From positions 992,001-1,056,000 of the forward strand of contig CM033741.1 in assembly GCA_019671005.1 (NCBI GenBank): a DNA stretch of 64,000 nucleotides. Direction: 5' to 3'. Every line of letters starts with the position of its first letter. Position 1 is the first letter of the stretch. The notes beneath the pieces are model-generated. The model saw only the letters and a program-made list of their open reading frames with translations. It was not told the origin of the DNA and did not search any database. Both the position numbers and the translations under genes were made by a program. Positions 38,187 through 51,100 of this stretch are shown one piece after another. The stretch comes from Hibiscus mutabilis (Eukaryota; Streptophyta; Magnoliopsida; Malvales; Malvaceae).

Positions 38187-38860
38187 GTTATAAGCCTCTC
38201 TTATAAAGTAACAAATCCCTGTTTATTGTATAAGAACAGCCTACAGAAAAACCAATCATAAAACCATTTGGTATCATGAATTTGAGGGGGGAAATTATGG
38301 AAATTATGAGTCTAACTAAAACAATAAAAGATCAGAGACATTGATAGGTAAATGCTCATCAAATCAACCCTAGAGCATGATCATCAATAAACCCAATTTT
38401 GCAATTAAAAGAAACTATAGCAACTCTCCCTGTGAATGATAACAATATGGGGCAAAAAAAAAAACAAGTAGATAATAGGGGCACCAATAATTTAATCCCA
38501 AAATTACCCATATATCCTTAAACGCCACACATCACAGCGAAAGAAGAAAAACCCAGGACAGTAATCAAGAACCCAGAAAGGAAATCAACAAGTTTGATAG
38601 TGATTACAATAAAATACTAATCTTTAATAACATTACCTTGCCCCCAAGTGATCAAAGCAATAAAGAATCCCCTACTTCGCCCCTAAAGAACAAATTAACA
38701 AAGAAATCATTGAAGGGTTTGGGATTGAGGATTTTTCCTAACAAAACAGACCAAGATGATGATGATGAAGAGAGAAAGAAAGAGATAGTCTTTGTAGTAT
38801 GCTTAATCTTGTCTGCGCTTTCTGTTGGACGTCTTTGCTTCTGTTTCCACGAGGCCTTTT
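38187..38860 (-). promoter_or_regulatory. TOM1-like leader with 5' UTR intron
   Basis: On the minus strand a leader exon ends GGGGGCAAG|GTAATG at 38637 and the next begins CTGTAG|GCTGTTC at 38240, leaving 54 leader bases before the ATG at 38186. The intron is 396 bases. The 119-codon frame on the plus strand here (38638-38997) is the complement of this leader. The transcription start is not placed. Confidence 0.6.
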
Positions 38861-39515
38861 TATTTGTTTTTTCTTTTCTTTTGCGTCAGCCATTGGGTAG
38901 TCAAAAGAATCAAATTGGACTTTTTTTCATTTCAAATTTGGGGAAAAAGAAGAATGGAATTAGGGTTAGGCTGAATTTTCTATGGGTTTTTTTTTGACCT
39001 AAAAAAATATTTATGACAGACTGTGATGATGGTTTGGGTGACCAAACGATTATATTAAACAACTTAATTTATTTTATTAATCTATGTTTTAGTAGAAAAT
39101 TAGCTTAAATGAAACATATTCTTTGTTTTTTTATATATATAAATGAATTAAACATATTCCTTGTTTTTCTATCCTTAAATCACGAGTTCTATACTCACTA
39201 AGAATACTTCTTTTTTTTCTTAGATTTCAGAGTCTTTTTTCCTTCCTTTCTAAGTATAATTAAGATTAAAATTAATATTTGTCAATATATATATATATGA
39301 GATATTCAATATTTTATAATTATTTTCTTTTTATTTAATCAAAAAATATTTAATAATCATTTGGATAATTGGATCTCAACGGAAAATAAAATATTCTTAT
39401 TCTTAATTTAGAACACATATTTAAGGTATAATTTTTAAAAAATAAATACTAAATAATATAGGCGTGTGATCTCTCAATAAATCGAATGGAATTAAAAAAT
39501 GATAATTATTTGATA

Positions 39516-39850
39516 CACTGGTGGTGGAACCTTTTCCACAAACGCCTTAATTTTAGGCTTTAGGGACTCAATTTAGGGTGCAGGGTTTAAGTTTAGAATT
39601 TAGGGGTTGTGAATATAATTTAGGGTTTAGTGTTAGATTTTATAATTTATAGGTTAAAATCTAAATCCTCAACATATTACACTAAAACTTATACCCTAAC
39701 ATCTAAACCCTAAATACTAACCCTAACCCCTAAATTCTAACTATTGCCCCTAAATTCTAAACCTCTACACATAAACCCCTAAACCCTACACCCAAAATTA
39801 AGTCCTTAAACCCTAAAACTAAGACGCTTGTGGAAACTTTTAGTTTCTAC
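39516..39850 (-). mobile_element. CACTGG MITE with telomere-like arms, diverged copy
   Basis: Begins CACTGGTGGTGGAACC and contains long runs of TTTAGGG-like and CCCTAAA-like units facing each other. It matches the copy at 63193-63518 in reverse orientation over most of its length. The right terminus is degraded after CTTGTGGAAACTTTTAGTTT. Confidence 0.7.
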
Positions 39851-40384
39851 AGCTAATATATAGAATAATTACCCTTAATATCATTCTTAAGTTTAACTAA
39901 TCAAGGCTTGGACACGGTGAAGGAAAAAAATTGAAATCCGGTTCCTTTTTGGTTTGATTGTTATAAATTTAGTTTGTTTTTTAGATTTATTAATTGACCG
40001 AGTAATTAAAAATATTTATATTATTTTATTTTATATATGTCGAATTTTAACATATATTCTTAAAATACAGTATCTCTTTATTTAATAAAAAATGTTTTGG
40101 TTTCAATTTCGATTCCCTCATTTTTTAGATAAGCCAAAAATTAAATGAATTGATTGTAGACCCAATTATTTAAATATATAAAAATAACATTTTATCTTTG
40201 AAAAAAACCTAAAAGAATCTAAACAGTTAAACTAGGTTGAATTAAGGGTGACTATCGGGTGAAAAATAATCTAAAATTATAGAGATCTAAATCGACGAGA
40301 AATAGGATTAACTGAGACTTTCACTCATGGGGACTACATAAATTTTATCATCAAAGCTCAAATGAGAATGAAGACAAGTATTGC

Positions 40385-40873
40385 TAGGAGTGAGCAAAAC
40401 TCGACTCGAAAAAATTTCTTGAGTTATGAAATAAAAATTCGAATAACTCAAATAACTTAAAAAATTTTAGTAATTAGTTAATCAGTTTTCATATTCGAGT
40501 CGACTTTTTTAATTCTGCATGATATATTATGTATATAGCATGTGAAAAATATTAAGAAATATATATGTATATTATATATGCATATAGAATGCCGTTAAAA
40601 TTTAATCAATATGTGTATCGCCCAACCCTAAGTATATGCATATAAAAATATATATGTGCACCGCTACATATATGCATATAGAAATATATATGAAGAAATA
40701 TATGTGTACAATTAAATTTGCACAGAAACTCGACTCGATTCGGCTCTTCTCAAATTTTATAAACTTGACTCGATTCGAAAAAAATTCAAATAAAGTTTGA
40801 ATCGTAAAATAGGACTTGCAAACTTGAATAACTCAAAATTTTTTGACTCGACTTAATCGAACGCCCAGCCCTA
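40385..40873. mobile_element. Possible MITE with GACTCGA inverted ends
   Basis: The left end TAGGAGTGAGCAAAACTCGA, then CTCGAAAAAATTTC and TGAGTTAT, is matched in reverse at the right end (ATAACTCAAAATTTTTTGAC, TCGACTTAATCGAACGCCCA, GCCCTA). About 490 bp, with TATATGCATATAGAAATATA repeats inside. No target duplication was recognised. Confidence 0.5.
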
Positions 40874-42114
40874 AGGGAGGGGGAGGGTGTCAAATGAAAG
40901 CTTAACCACTTGCTCTAGAAATTGTTAACCTGCAAATTTTAAAATTAAATCAACATATTATGTGTATTTGAACAAAAAATACCAAGTATACTTTTAAATA
41001 TGGTAGAATGATATTTTACCCCTTAACTTGTTTTAACCTTTAAACTTTCGCTACATTCTTTTAGAGCCCAAACTTTTATTTTTTAAAATTCACCCAAATA
41101 TGACAGAATAAAAACATTATTTTTTCCTTTTTAAATGTTGATGTTAGTTATTTTCTTATTTTCTTTGACGATATATTTTTAAAAAATATATATTAAAATA
41201 TATAATAAAAAGTTAATGTCAACTTTTCAGTAAGAAAAAATTAACTAATTATTCTCTTTTTTTATGGCATGAAAAAAGTGGGAACAAAAGCTTATGCGAG
41301 CTTAACGACAGCATTACTCCTCCGTTACATTTGAGTCAATTGGGGAAAAAATCAAGAGCCAAAAAGAATGCAATAAAAGATTAAGAACTAAAATAACTAA
41401 TTTGATAAAGTTAAAAGGTCAAGAAAATGTTATGCCTAAAAAATATAAGAAAATGGACTTGTGAGTGTTGTTAAATTTTTCGTTAAATAATGATAAAGAA
41501 AATTTCATGTAGCTGTATTTTATTGTACAATTTAAATTCAAGAATGACCTTAGGCCTTAGCTGACATCCAGTTTAGTTTTTACTTGTTTCAGATGTGTTT
41601 AATGTGATCTGTTGATTTTGATCTTGTTTAGGCAGATGTAATTACCAAATTTTGAGTAAATTTAAAATAGCTTTTATATGTTTCAATGGGATAACATTAA
41701 TATAATTAAGATACCAATTGAATCTTCACATGTTTTACGAGCACGACTACTTCCTAAATATAGTTGTGGTTTTTATTTATTGCATATGGAATTATGAAAA
41801 ATAATTCTATAGTGGTATAAGTTGATTTTCGTGCTTATATAGTTATACGAAAATTATCATATTTTAAGTATCGCTTTGATTTATTTAGGAAATTTGAAAT
41901 TATAAGTCTGGTAGTATACAGGTAAATGTTTACAATGAACGGATAATATTTTGAAAACAGTTTCAAATAAGATGTGAGAACTGAAACACAGCAATCAAAT
42001 CCAGATTTTGATCTTGAAAAAAAATGTCAAATTTTATACAGTATTTTTTACCAATGTGTTTTTTGATAGATTTAATATATCTATTACGATTTGATTTTGA
42101 CAAATTTATTTTTT

Positions 42115-42285
42115 GTCTTTTCAGTTTTCAAGGCTTCGTCCAAACTAATCCGAACTATCTCGCGTCGCACATATAATTTTGGTGGGTAAGTCTCCTAGCG
42201 AAGATTTTCTGCATACACAATGTCTCGAACTCGAGTATGCTTAAGCGATACCAAGCTACTTACCACTTAGACCAACCCTATTGGT
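42115..42285 (-). mobile_element. tRNA-derived SINE
   Basis: Read on the minus strand: GGTCTAAGTGGTAAGTAGCT (A-box-like), then about 30 bases on CTCGAGTTCGAGACATTG (B-box-like, GTTCGAGAC), then a TRNA-unrelated body. It matches the remnant at 27525-27655. The tail and target duplication are not clear. Confidence 0.62.
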
Positions 42286-42549
42286 TGATAAGTTTATCTT
42301 TTAAAGGATAATATAATTCAAAAGAAATAAAAATAAAATAAACAATGTTGAAAATATTCTGTATTAAATGATAAATAAGCCATTGTTTTTATCTACTTAA
42401 TTCTGGATTTTCCACATTTTCATTAAAATTTTAAGACATATAGTTTTAGATTATCAAACATACTATAAAATATTAAATCATTAGAACTATTGTTTTTTAA
42501 TGATTTAAATTTTTACAATGAGCTGTAAAAGAGTCCCTAATCTTATAGT

Positions 42550-42573
42550 CATACATACATACATACATACATA
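42550..42573. repeat. ATAC microsatellite
   Basis: About six uninterrupted tetranucleotide units of ATAC/CATA. Confidence 0.9.
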
Positions 42574-44427
42574 ATCAGAGAATCAATAGTGACAAATAAC
42601 GTGAAGTCATCCATTTTGAGCTGACGAAAGCTTTCATTCACTCCATTTAACATTGTTATATAATCAAGGCAACATTCTGATCATATGTTGGCGCGTAAGA
42701 ATAAAAAAACCGTCCATTTTAGGTATTGAACAATTGGATGTTGATTTTTTCGTAAGTCTTCTATCCATTTTTTGTACAACATTTTCATGGTGTGTCTGTG
42801 TCTTTTCACATGATCCAATGACCTTAAACTTAAGGGTAAGAGAGACCTATCAAGTGTGAAATGTATACTTTTTTCTCCGATCTGTGGCTATCTGTCCAAG
42901 TGAATCAAAAAGCACTCTCAAAATCCTCTTAAGGGTTGAGCGACAAAATTTCAAGATTAAAAATAATGCATAGACACCCTACAATACTATAGTTAAGAAT
43001 TTCAACACTCAAAAAATACAAAGACAAGTGGATGATAAAGATGAACATGTTCAATGTTACCGTGGACTGTGAGTGAAAGCTTTACAAATGGAATTGGTGA
43101 ATGCTTTAGCATGCAATTAAGCGCATGAATGTTTGACGTTGGCAGGTTAATCATAGTTAGACCCAAAAAAGGGGGCTTAAATGTAAGCAAGGCTCAAATA
43201 TATGTGCAGCCTCGTAAAATAGCCATTAATTGAAAACCCAAAGATGTACCCGGTAAAGGAAAGAGTAAAAAGATGATGCCCATTTGGCAACCCAACACCG
43301 AAGAATAAGGTATAGTTTAAGAGTTCATATATATGTATATAGTGATAATAATTATTTAAAGATGAAATTTGAAACATATGTTAACCATACAAAGTTTGCA
43401 TAATTGTATGGAGCTGATGCATTTTTCGGAGTGGGATACAAGGAAGAATCCAACATGTTTTATTTTAGGACCAAAGTGCTTGTTTTTGTTTGAAATTTCA
43501 AAGTGGTTATTATATCAACAAGTATTTGAGAATATATTATTTTGTTATACTTTATCAGAAAGATAATTCACCTAAAAAAGAAGTTACTGAGAATTAGTAA
43601 TTGATTAAAGTCAACAACAAACGATAATGACTAGTTTTTCATTTTTATATCTAGAAAACTATTCATTGAAGTCAGAACAAGGACAGCCATTTATGTTAGT
43701 AGCTTATAATTATTATTTATGTTATGTAAAATCACCTTCAAAGCAATAAATAATAGCCCATTCTTTTCCGTCCACAGACAAAACAAGAAGATATGTTTAC
43801 CACATCCTTCCAAATTCTTATTTTTCAAATGAGTAGTCACGTGTGAGTTGCGAACAACAGCTTTGACACGTTAACTAATCATTCTCCATGTCTGTTTCTT
43901 TCCTGGAAATGTGGGAATCAGCAAAAACAATCACTATTTAGGGGTCTTCTTCTTGTAGACTTTGCATGATTTAGGGTAGGGATTGCCTTTCTTTCGTATT
44001 TTCAGCCGCCAGTTTCGTTCTATTTTTTCTTCATTGTTTATAATAATTACAAGTTTCGTTTGTCATTCATCTATTTTAAGTTGTCAGGAATTTTTGTTCA
44101 CTTCAGGCGAAAATTTAACAAGTTAGCTTAATAGAGTAAAATTAGTATTGAGTATGATACTAAGATTTGAATTCTCAAAGAAAAAAATTTAAATTCAAAA
44201 CATTTGAAAATGCCATTAAAAGAAACAACTATTATCAAATAAGTATTTGGCCGATTCCCTAATTTCACTTAGGTCATGAGTTCTAAACAACACCTCATTC
44301 CTTCTCCTGCAAGGTACGTATATATTATCAAATTATTAAAAAATCTATGAAGACATGCATGAGCTGTAACCTACATGGTAATAGAAAATGTGCACCACTG
44401 GTATGAAACATTTATTTTAGGCATTTT

Positions 44428-45086
44428 TTTGGATAATATATATGTATTCAAAGTCTGCTACAAAAATACAAGAACACTAAATAAAATGTGCTCTAAAGAA
44501 TTCCCAAACTGTACAGAAGGAAGTATTTACAGAAATATATCTATCTATACATCTATAGTAAGCTTAATTCTAACAATCTCTTTAATTAAAACAAGAATAT
44601 CCCCAACTGAATGTATACCACCTATATAAAATCGTCTGTTTTTTTCATCCCAAGCTAAATAAATGACAATATTCCAAGGCAATTTGAGAATATAGATACG
44701 TAGAAATTTACCTTTCATGAAGTTAATAGCCCACAAAAGCTCACCATCCCAATACACCACACAGGGTCAAAATGCTTGACCCAAAATTTCCTAATAAATG
44801 GAGGGACATTCACAAAATAAATGATCACGAGATTCAGAACCAACAGTACAAAACCTACATTGAAGGTTAGAAACAATGCTCATTCTATGAAGTTGATCCT
44901 TCGTAGCAAGGCGAGTTAGAGTTGCAAGCCAAGAGGTGATGGTATGCTTCGGCATATGCTGCGCAATCCATAACAGTTCATGCCAATCCACTCGAGCATG
45001 TTGGTCACGGATAGAGGACCAAATCATTTTAGAAAAAACAATGCTCAAAAAAGATAACGACTTAATCACTAAATCAATTTGAGATT
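44428..45086 (-). mobile_element. Third LINE fragment with 17-bp target duplication
   Basis: 45069-44791 (minus) encodes the zinc-binding tail of a LINE reverse transcriptase (WHELLWIAQHMPKHTITSWL, RLATKDQLHRM, CRFCTVGSESRDHLFCEC). 44760-44545 continues with a broken tail. TTTATTTTAGGCATTTT occurs exactly at 44411-44427 and 45087-45103, giving both borders (659 bp). The T-run at the left end is the poly-A side. Confidence 0.88.
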
Positions 45087-45103
45087 TTTATTTTAGGCAT
45101 TTT

Positions 45104-45521
45104 GACCCTTTAACAAAGTTGAAAATTTGTACTTTTAGTGGTATCTAAAAAATTATTTAATTTAAACCATTTAAAACTAACTTTTATTGTAAACCCATCA
45201 AAAATTTTATATTAGGTAACATGACATTTTTTATTGAATTTCTATACCAAAACAACTTATTCCTTGGTAAAACAGTGTTTGTGTGAAGTTATATTAAATA
45301 ATATGAATAGTTGTTTTAAATCAATATATATTAATAATATGTTAAACGTAAAATTTATGTATAGCCTAATGGAAATAGTTCTAGGACTTTCATGCCAATA
45401 TGTAATATTGAACGTTAAACTTGTTAAAAATATATATCATAAGGACAATTTAATAAAACATATGTTTAGATAATTTTATATTCAGCCGGCCAAATATCAT
45501 CCTTTTGTATTTTGACCAAAT
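45104..45521. other. AT-rich spacer
   Basis: Nothing recognisable. The open frame 45234-45473 looks like chance in AT-rich DNA. Confidence 0.6.
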
Positions 45522-45542
45522 AAGTAATGTAATATTCGCACT

Positions 45543-45694
45543 AAACAAGTACATTTGGTTGGTTGGTCAAGCTGTTCATCTCTGTTCCCTCATATTCCCT
45601 TAGGTCATGGGTTCTAGACCCACTAGGATCACTCTCTTCCTTCCCCAAAGTCCCTCTTCTCCTCCCCTCTAAATAGGATTAGAATTCGTCAAAA
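45543..45694 (+). mobile_element. SINE with 21-bp target duplication
   Basis: Body of 152 bp with GGTTGGTCAAGCTGTTCATC (A-box-like) and GGTCATGGGTTCTAGACCCA (B-box-like), ending in a short A-run. The 21 bases at 45522-45542 recur at 45695-45715 with one mismatch (AAGTAATGTAATATT...GCACT). A second copy of the family lies at about 46805-47600, split by a MITE. Confidence 0.82.
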
Positions 45695-45715
45695 AAGTAA
45701 TGTAATATTTGCACT

Positions 45716-46800
45716 GATACACCAAATAATCTTACGTTCCATTTTAATAACACATCAAATAATTATATTAACATAGATAGTATTACTTTCTATGAATCAA
45801 ATATTAAGATAATATAATAACAAGAATTAGCTTAACCTGAAAAAGAAATTTATTGAAAATAGGAGAATACGCTTTTTTTTTCTACCACAAATGATCGTTT
45901 TTAGCTGTGCCCAACAATTAAAAAAAGCATAAAATACAAATCAAGAAAAGCTTAACTAAAGTGGAAGATATGCTTCTTTTTTTTTTACTTTACAAAAGAA
46001 ATCACAAACATGAAAAAGCTAACGTCAACAAAACTCCACTAACTCAAAAGCTTTATCAAACAACACTATTACCCAAAGTTCAGGATTTTTTTTTAGTTTT
46101 CGTTCATTATTATTTTCGTAATCAATGGTTTTCTTTTGCATAGAAAAAAAGCATTTTTGACAAATTTCGATACATTTTACTACGTCTGGTGATAATTTTT
46201 TTATTCTATGACGACCGAAAAAATATTTTTTTTAATTTTTTTTCAAATTGTGATAATTATATGTGATAAAACCTCATTTTAACATTGTTAAATATCTTCA
46301 TTATATGTTATACAAGGAATTAATAGTTTAATATTTTATATGTAACAAATTTAACAAAAAAATGTTTCAAATTCATATATTTTACTGATAACTAAATTAA
46401 CTTCTTAATTTCGTAAGATATGAAGATCAAGTTCTGACAAATTAAACTTAAAGAATCAACTTATAATTACGCAAAATAAATAGATGAAATTCAATTTAAT
46501 TATTTAATAATTTTAATCAATTGCACATGTATATTTAACCTGACAATGATACTTTTTTATTTTATAAATAAATAAATCTTAAAAAGGTAAAAATTTAAAT
46601 TTAAAAATAATATTTTTAATCTCACTTGTAATGTTAGGTACATTTAAAATTAAAAAATGCATTCAAATTTAAATGCAATGCCCTCAATTTAGCACGGGGA
46701 GTAAAGGTCTAACTTACCAAGCCAACCATATGGTAAAAATGAGTATTCTCTTTAATCTTTTTCCTTGAAAAAATAATTTATTTTTAAATTTATTTTTATT
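45716..46800. other. AT-rich intergenic DNA
   Basis: No gene supported. The T-rich frame at 45961-46143 is unlikely to be coding. Confidence 0.6.
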
Positions 46801-46804
46801 TATA

Positions 46805-47600
46805 ATTTTTTGAGCAAATATATTTAGTCGGTTGGCCAAGCTGTTCATCTATGTTCTTTCATACTCCCTTTAGTCATTAGGGATGGCAACGGGGTGGGGC
46901 GGGGCGGGTTTATGGCCGCCCCGAACTCGCCCCGATATATTAATCCCAAAACCCGATCCCGCCCCGCCCCGACCCGACCCAAAAATAAAATAATAATTTA
47001 CCCGCCCCGCCCCTATTTATAAACCCTAAACCCGACCCAAAAATATAAAAAATATATATTAAATTTCGTCGAAGATAAATGTTAGATTCAATCGAACGAC
47101 CATTATATTTACAAAATATAAATTTCACAGACTTTAAACTATATAAAAAATAAAATAAAACCAATTAAATTACTCATATGAAGAAAAAAATACATATTTA
47201 AAAAAATAAACTCGACCATTGACTTTTAGAATCAGATATGTTAAAATTCGAATAATATCTAACAAAAATTTACGATAAACACAAACTAAAAAAATAGCTT
47301 GAAACTCCTAAAAGTATTTATATATAGTGGTATTTTTATAAATATAATAAAAATAATAAAAAATTACCGGGGCGGGGAATTTTCATATCATACCCGAACC
47401 CGCCCCGACCCGACTTTACATTTTTAAATACCCGCCCCGATCCCCGAAAATCATAAGAAAAAATCTGATCGGGTCGGGGCACGGGTAATTTTGCCATCCC
47501 TATTGGTCATGGGTTTTAGACCCACTGGGAGCACCCCCTTTCTTTCCTTAGAGTTCTCCTTCCCCTCCCCTCTGGGTAAAATTAGGATTGGATTTAGAAT
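46805..47600 (+). mobile_element. Second SINE copy, interrupted by a hAT-like MITE
   Basis: 46805-46877 (GTCGGTTGGCCAAGCTGTTC) and 47503-47600 (TTGGTCATGGGTTTTAGACC, TCCCCTCCCCTCTGGG) together align with the uninterrupted SINE at 45543-45694. The A and B boxes lie on opposite sides of the MITE. Confidence 0.78.
46878..47502. mobile_element. hAT-like MITE rich in GGGGCGGG
   Basis: Ends TAGGGATGGCAA and TTTGCCATCCCTA are inverted. Arms contain GGGGCGGGGCGGG and CCCGCCCCGACCCG blocks. The flanks TTAGTCAT (46870-46877) and TTGGTCAT (47503-47510) are an 8-bp duplication with one change. 625 bp. GC-rich arms surround an AT-rich core. No transposase. Confidence 0.85.
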
Positions 47601-48186
47601 TTATAAAAAATAATAATAATTTTCTAGTTTAAAATTTCATTTTTTAAATATTTATAAACATATTTATTTAATATATAATAAATAAATTTATATAATTGTA
47701 AAGGATTTATTTAGTTAATTTTAATATAAATTATAATTAAGTATATCTAGAGATAATTTATTTTTAATTTAACCATCGGTATCCAACTCATTAACCGACT
47801 AATCCGGTTTGAGTTTTACAGAGGCCAATGTGAGGGCGACCATCCAACCTAATTTTTTCCATTCATAATACCAATATTCGAAACATTGACTTTATTTAAG
47901 GGACCTAGATCCTCATCTTACTAGACGAACCGGTTGTTGGTACGTAGAGCTAAATCACTCTTAAACTACTGTCTTTGACCATTGCTGTGTTACTCAAAAC
48001 ACGTGTAACATGTTAATTCTAATCTCATAATTACAATATCTAACCTAACAAGATTAATAATTAATCTCACCATCACCCTAATTTTCAGTTTTTCACTTTT
48101 ACTACATCTAATTTCATATTTTTACTCCAAATGCATCATTGGATTACAATGAACGTGTTAGATACGTTTGTCAATATATTGGTAAA
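47601..48186. other. AT-rich intergenic DNA
   Basis: No supported feature between the SINE and the left arm of the inverted duplication. Confidence 0.6.
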
Positions 48187-51100
48187 AGTTTTTCACTTTT
48201 TTCCTTCGAAAGTATAATAAAAGTAGCTAGTAATCACATATCATCAGACAAAAATGCAAAATATAAAGGAAAACATATCCAGACAGGCTATGTTAGTACA
48301 CAGAATACATACATGCATACATATATAATGAAAGGACTTACATCTTGAATAAAATCAATGTAATGAAGAGCACCATTCACAAACTGAGTTCCACCACCAG
48401 GGAACTTAAGGTATTCGCCAGTTAATTTAACCCAATTTTGATGCCCCTTAACCTCTGCAAGCTTGGTATGGGGGACATTGTAGTACCAGATCTGCAGCAA
48501 GCACCAAAAGAAATTTCAACCAAAGTAAATACACAAAAATAAAGCACTTGTTCATGCAGCAGATGGGTGCTTACTTTATCTCTACTTTTAGGCCACTTTA
48601 TGGAGCGCTTATATCCTTGAGGCAGAGGGACAAGACAGGTAGGAGCTTCATCAGGACAGTGCCTCTCGCGATGTTCATAGTGCTTTGTGCTTGGAAGCTT
48701 TCTGATAACTTCCCAATTGTCTAGGCAAGGTATGTAGTCTGGCCCAGCAGTTGACTTGCAAAAGTTTCCAGTAGAGATCATAATTTTCATTGGATAAAAA
48801 AGATTGTTGAGATTTCTTCTCATTCTGGGATTCTACAGCTTGGGTTGACCAAGCTCCATTTTGAGTAGTAGACTGGGTCAAATTTTCTGATTGAGTACCG
48901 GCAGGGAGAATCTCATTTGAAGCTTGATTGTTTTCCTTGCTTTCCACACTGTTACCAACATCACTCTGTTCCGAATGCATGTCTTGGTTTTTGTCATTCT
49001 TCCTCTTGGTCAAAATAGCCTCTTTGCCAATATGCATCATTTCATCTGCAGTTTCATCTACCTCATAGTTCTTCCCACTCTCGGCAGACTCAGATCCATT
49101 TTCACTGGAGCTCTCCTCTGAATCTGTTTTCATTTCACCACCTTCATTCTCTGCTTCTCTAGTCTCTACATTTGATTCGCCATCTCTTGAATTAGTTTCC
49201 CCGTCTTTCCCATTTCCATTCCCATCATCTTCATCCATCCTTTTTTGTGCAGTTTCCGACTCAGCTTTCTCATCAGAACTCTCATTTGCATGATTTTCTT
49301 CCTGGTTTTTCTCAGCTGAATTGTGAGACTCCTTTTCCTCATTAATACTCTCAACCACTAAGTTCTCTGTGGAATTATCCTCATCGGTGATCCCAGAAAC
49401 TTTACTAGGCAACCCACCGCCATAATCTCTGGTTTCAACCCCGGAGAGATCACCTGAGGTATCATCAAATTGCTTAGAATCACCTTTTGGCACAGTTTGT
49501 TTCACCTCATTTCTGGTCTCCAAAGATAAAAGTTCTGAATTCCTAACTGGAACAATTGATGAAGACATGAACATCCAAATACCAGCTATACAAAAACAAC
49601 AAAGACGACTATAGTAGCTATCAAACAGTAACGTGATGACTTCCTCCCATCAACTCTGGAATACTTTCCGGTAGCCATGTTTCTTTTTAATGGATTTTCT
49701 TGTTATATACAGCTGGAAGAGCAATAACTAGCCATTACTATCACAAACTTCGTACAATTGTATTTCAACTTTAAAAATCATATAAAATTTGTTTCCCTCG
49801 ACCCTCATATTCTAGAAAACCAACAGGGTAGGTAAAAAGAAAGAGAACACTACGAGCAAAAGGGGGATGATCTAGACAGCTAAATCTATACACAATTGAA
49901 TCCAAATTGTAGCTTGAAAATATACTGAAACAAAGGAAGGTAACTGAAATTCTTGTATTTATGCATAAAATATTTGCATAAGGAAAATCAATTACTAATA
50001 CAGCATTTATCTAATGCAATCTTTCAAATAAAGATTAAAGCTTTATACTCAAAATGAAACCTTTTCTTGATTTACGAAAGAAACCCAGTTCCCAAAAGTC
50101 CACTCCAATGTGATTTTTTAATGTTTAGCCACTAAAGTTCAACTTAGGGGAGCCCTGATAAAACAGATGCAGACACATAAAAACACCATTAGAATTTAGA
50201 AAAGCAATTGAATTACATACAAAAACCCATAACCAAGACAGTCACTTAACTGATAAGGAAGAATTTAGCCGCAACAACCAAAAGATAGATAACTTGAAAG
50301 CGTGAACAACAAAGGAGAACAGTAGGAAAGCAGTATACGTTGAAGCAAGACTGTACCTTTGGTGGAAGGTTGTTGAAGGGATCAGGGTTTGGAGGAATTT
50401 AGGTACTCTCGTGATTAAAATGAAAAGGGCCGGTAGAGAGCTGAAAATGGAGCAGCACAAGCTGACGCTGACTTCATTTTTTCCCCTCTTCTTTTATATT
50501 GTGGAAGCGGAGGAGTTCCGGCGGCAGATGAATAGTATTTTACAAAAGGAAATCGATCGTAACAATTGGAAACATTATGGAGATTTTCTAGTAGAAATCA
50601 CCTTGAATATTGTGTACTAATTAATTACTTAACCAAATTGATGAACTGGATTCACATGCATCTGACTCGACTCTCAATGGATCTTGGGAATTTCGTTGTG
50701 CAAAAAAATTACTAATATTTTTCTTGGCATAAATTTTGTCTTTAACTTCATAGTAGGCAAAATAAAAAATTATTATTCTCCTATTCAATTATATATATAT
50801 ATATATTATTACTCTCATATTATTGATGTTTTTTTATTATAGAAAAGGTCTATCATGCAGATTGATCATGCTCGCTATCTAATGAAATAATTTACTATAT
50901 ATATAAAAAGTTAAATTTTGATATACAGGCTGTATAAAATTATTTTTATACAAGTTTGTATATTTATAATATAAAAACTTAAATTTTAATTTTCTAACCC
51001 TAAAAAACTAAATCTCATACTCTAAACCCTAAAGTCTAAATTTTAAAAACTAACCTTAAATTTTAAACCTTACAACCTAAACTCTTAAATCTTAAACCCT

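Larger units (their letters stand above)
38861..44410. other. Long AT-rich intergenic stretch
   Basis: About 5.5 kb without a supported gene. It contains a telomere-like MITE (39516-39850), a possible hAT-like MITE (40385-40873), a SINE (about 42115-42285) and an ATAC microsatellite (42550-42573). Short open frames at 42653, 43002, 43177 and 43369 have no recognisable features. Confidence 0.6.

Noticed and set aside
38638..38997. 119-codon frame on the plus strand
   Set aside because: It is the complement of the TOM1-like leader exon and promoter. It lacks a recognisable domain and ends in low-complexity sequence.
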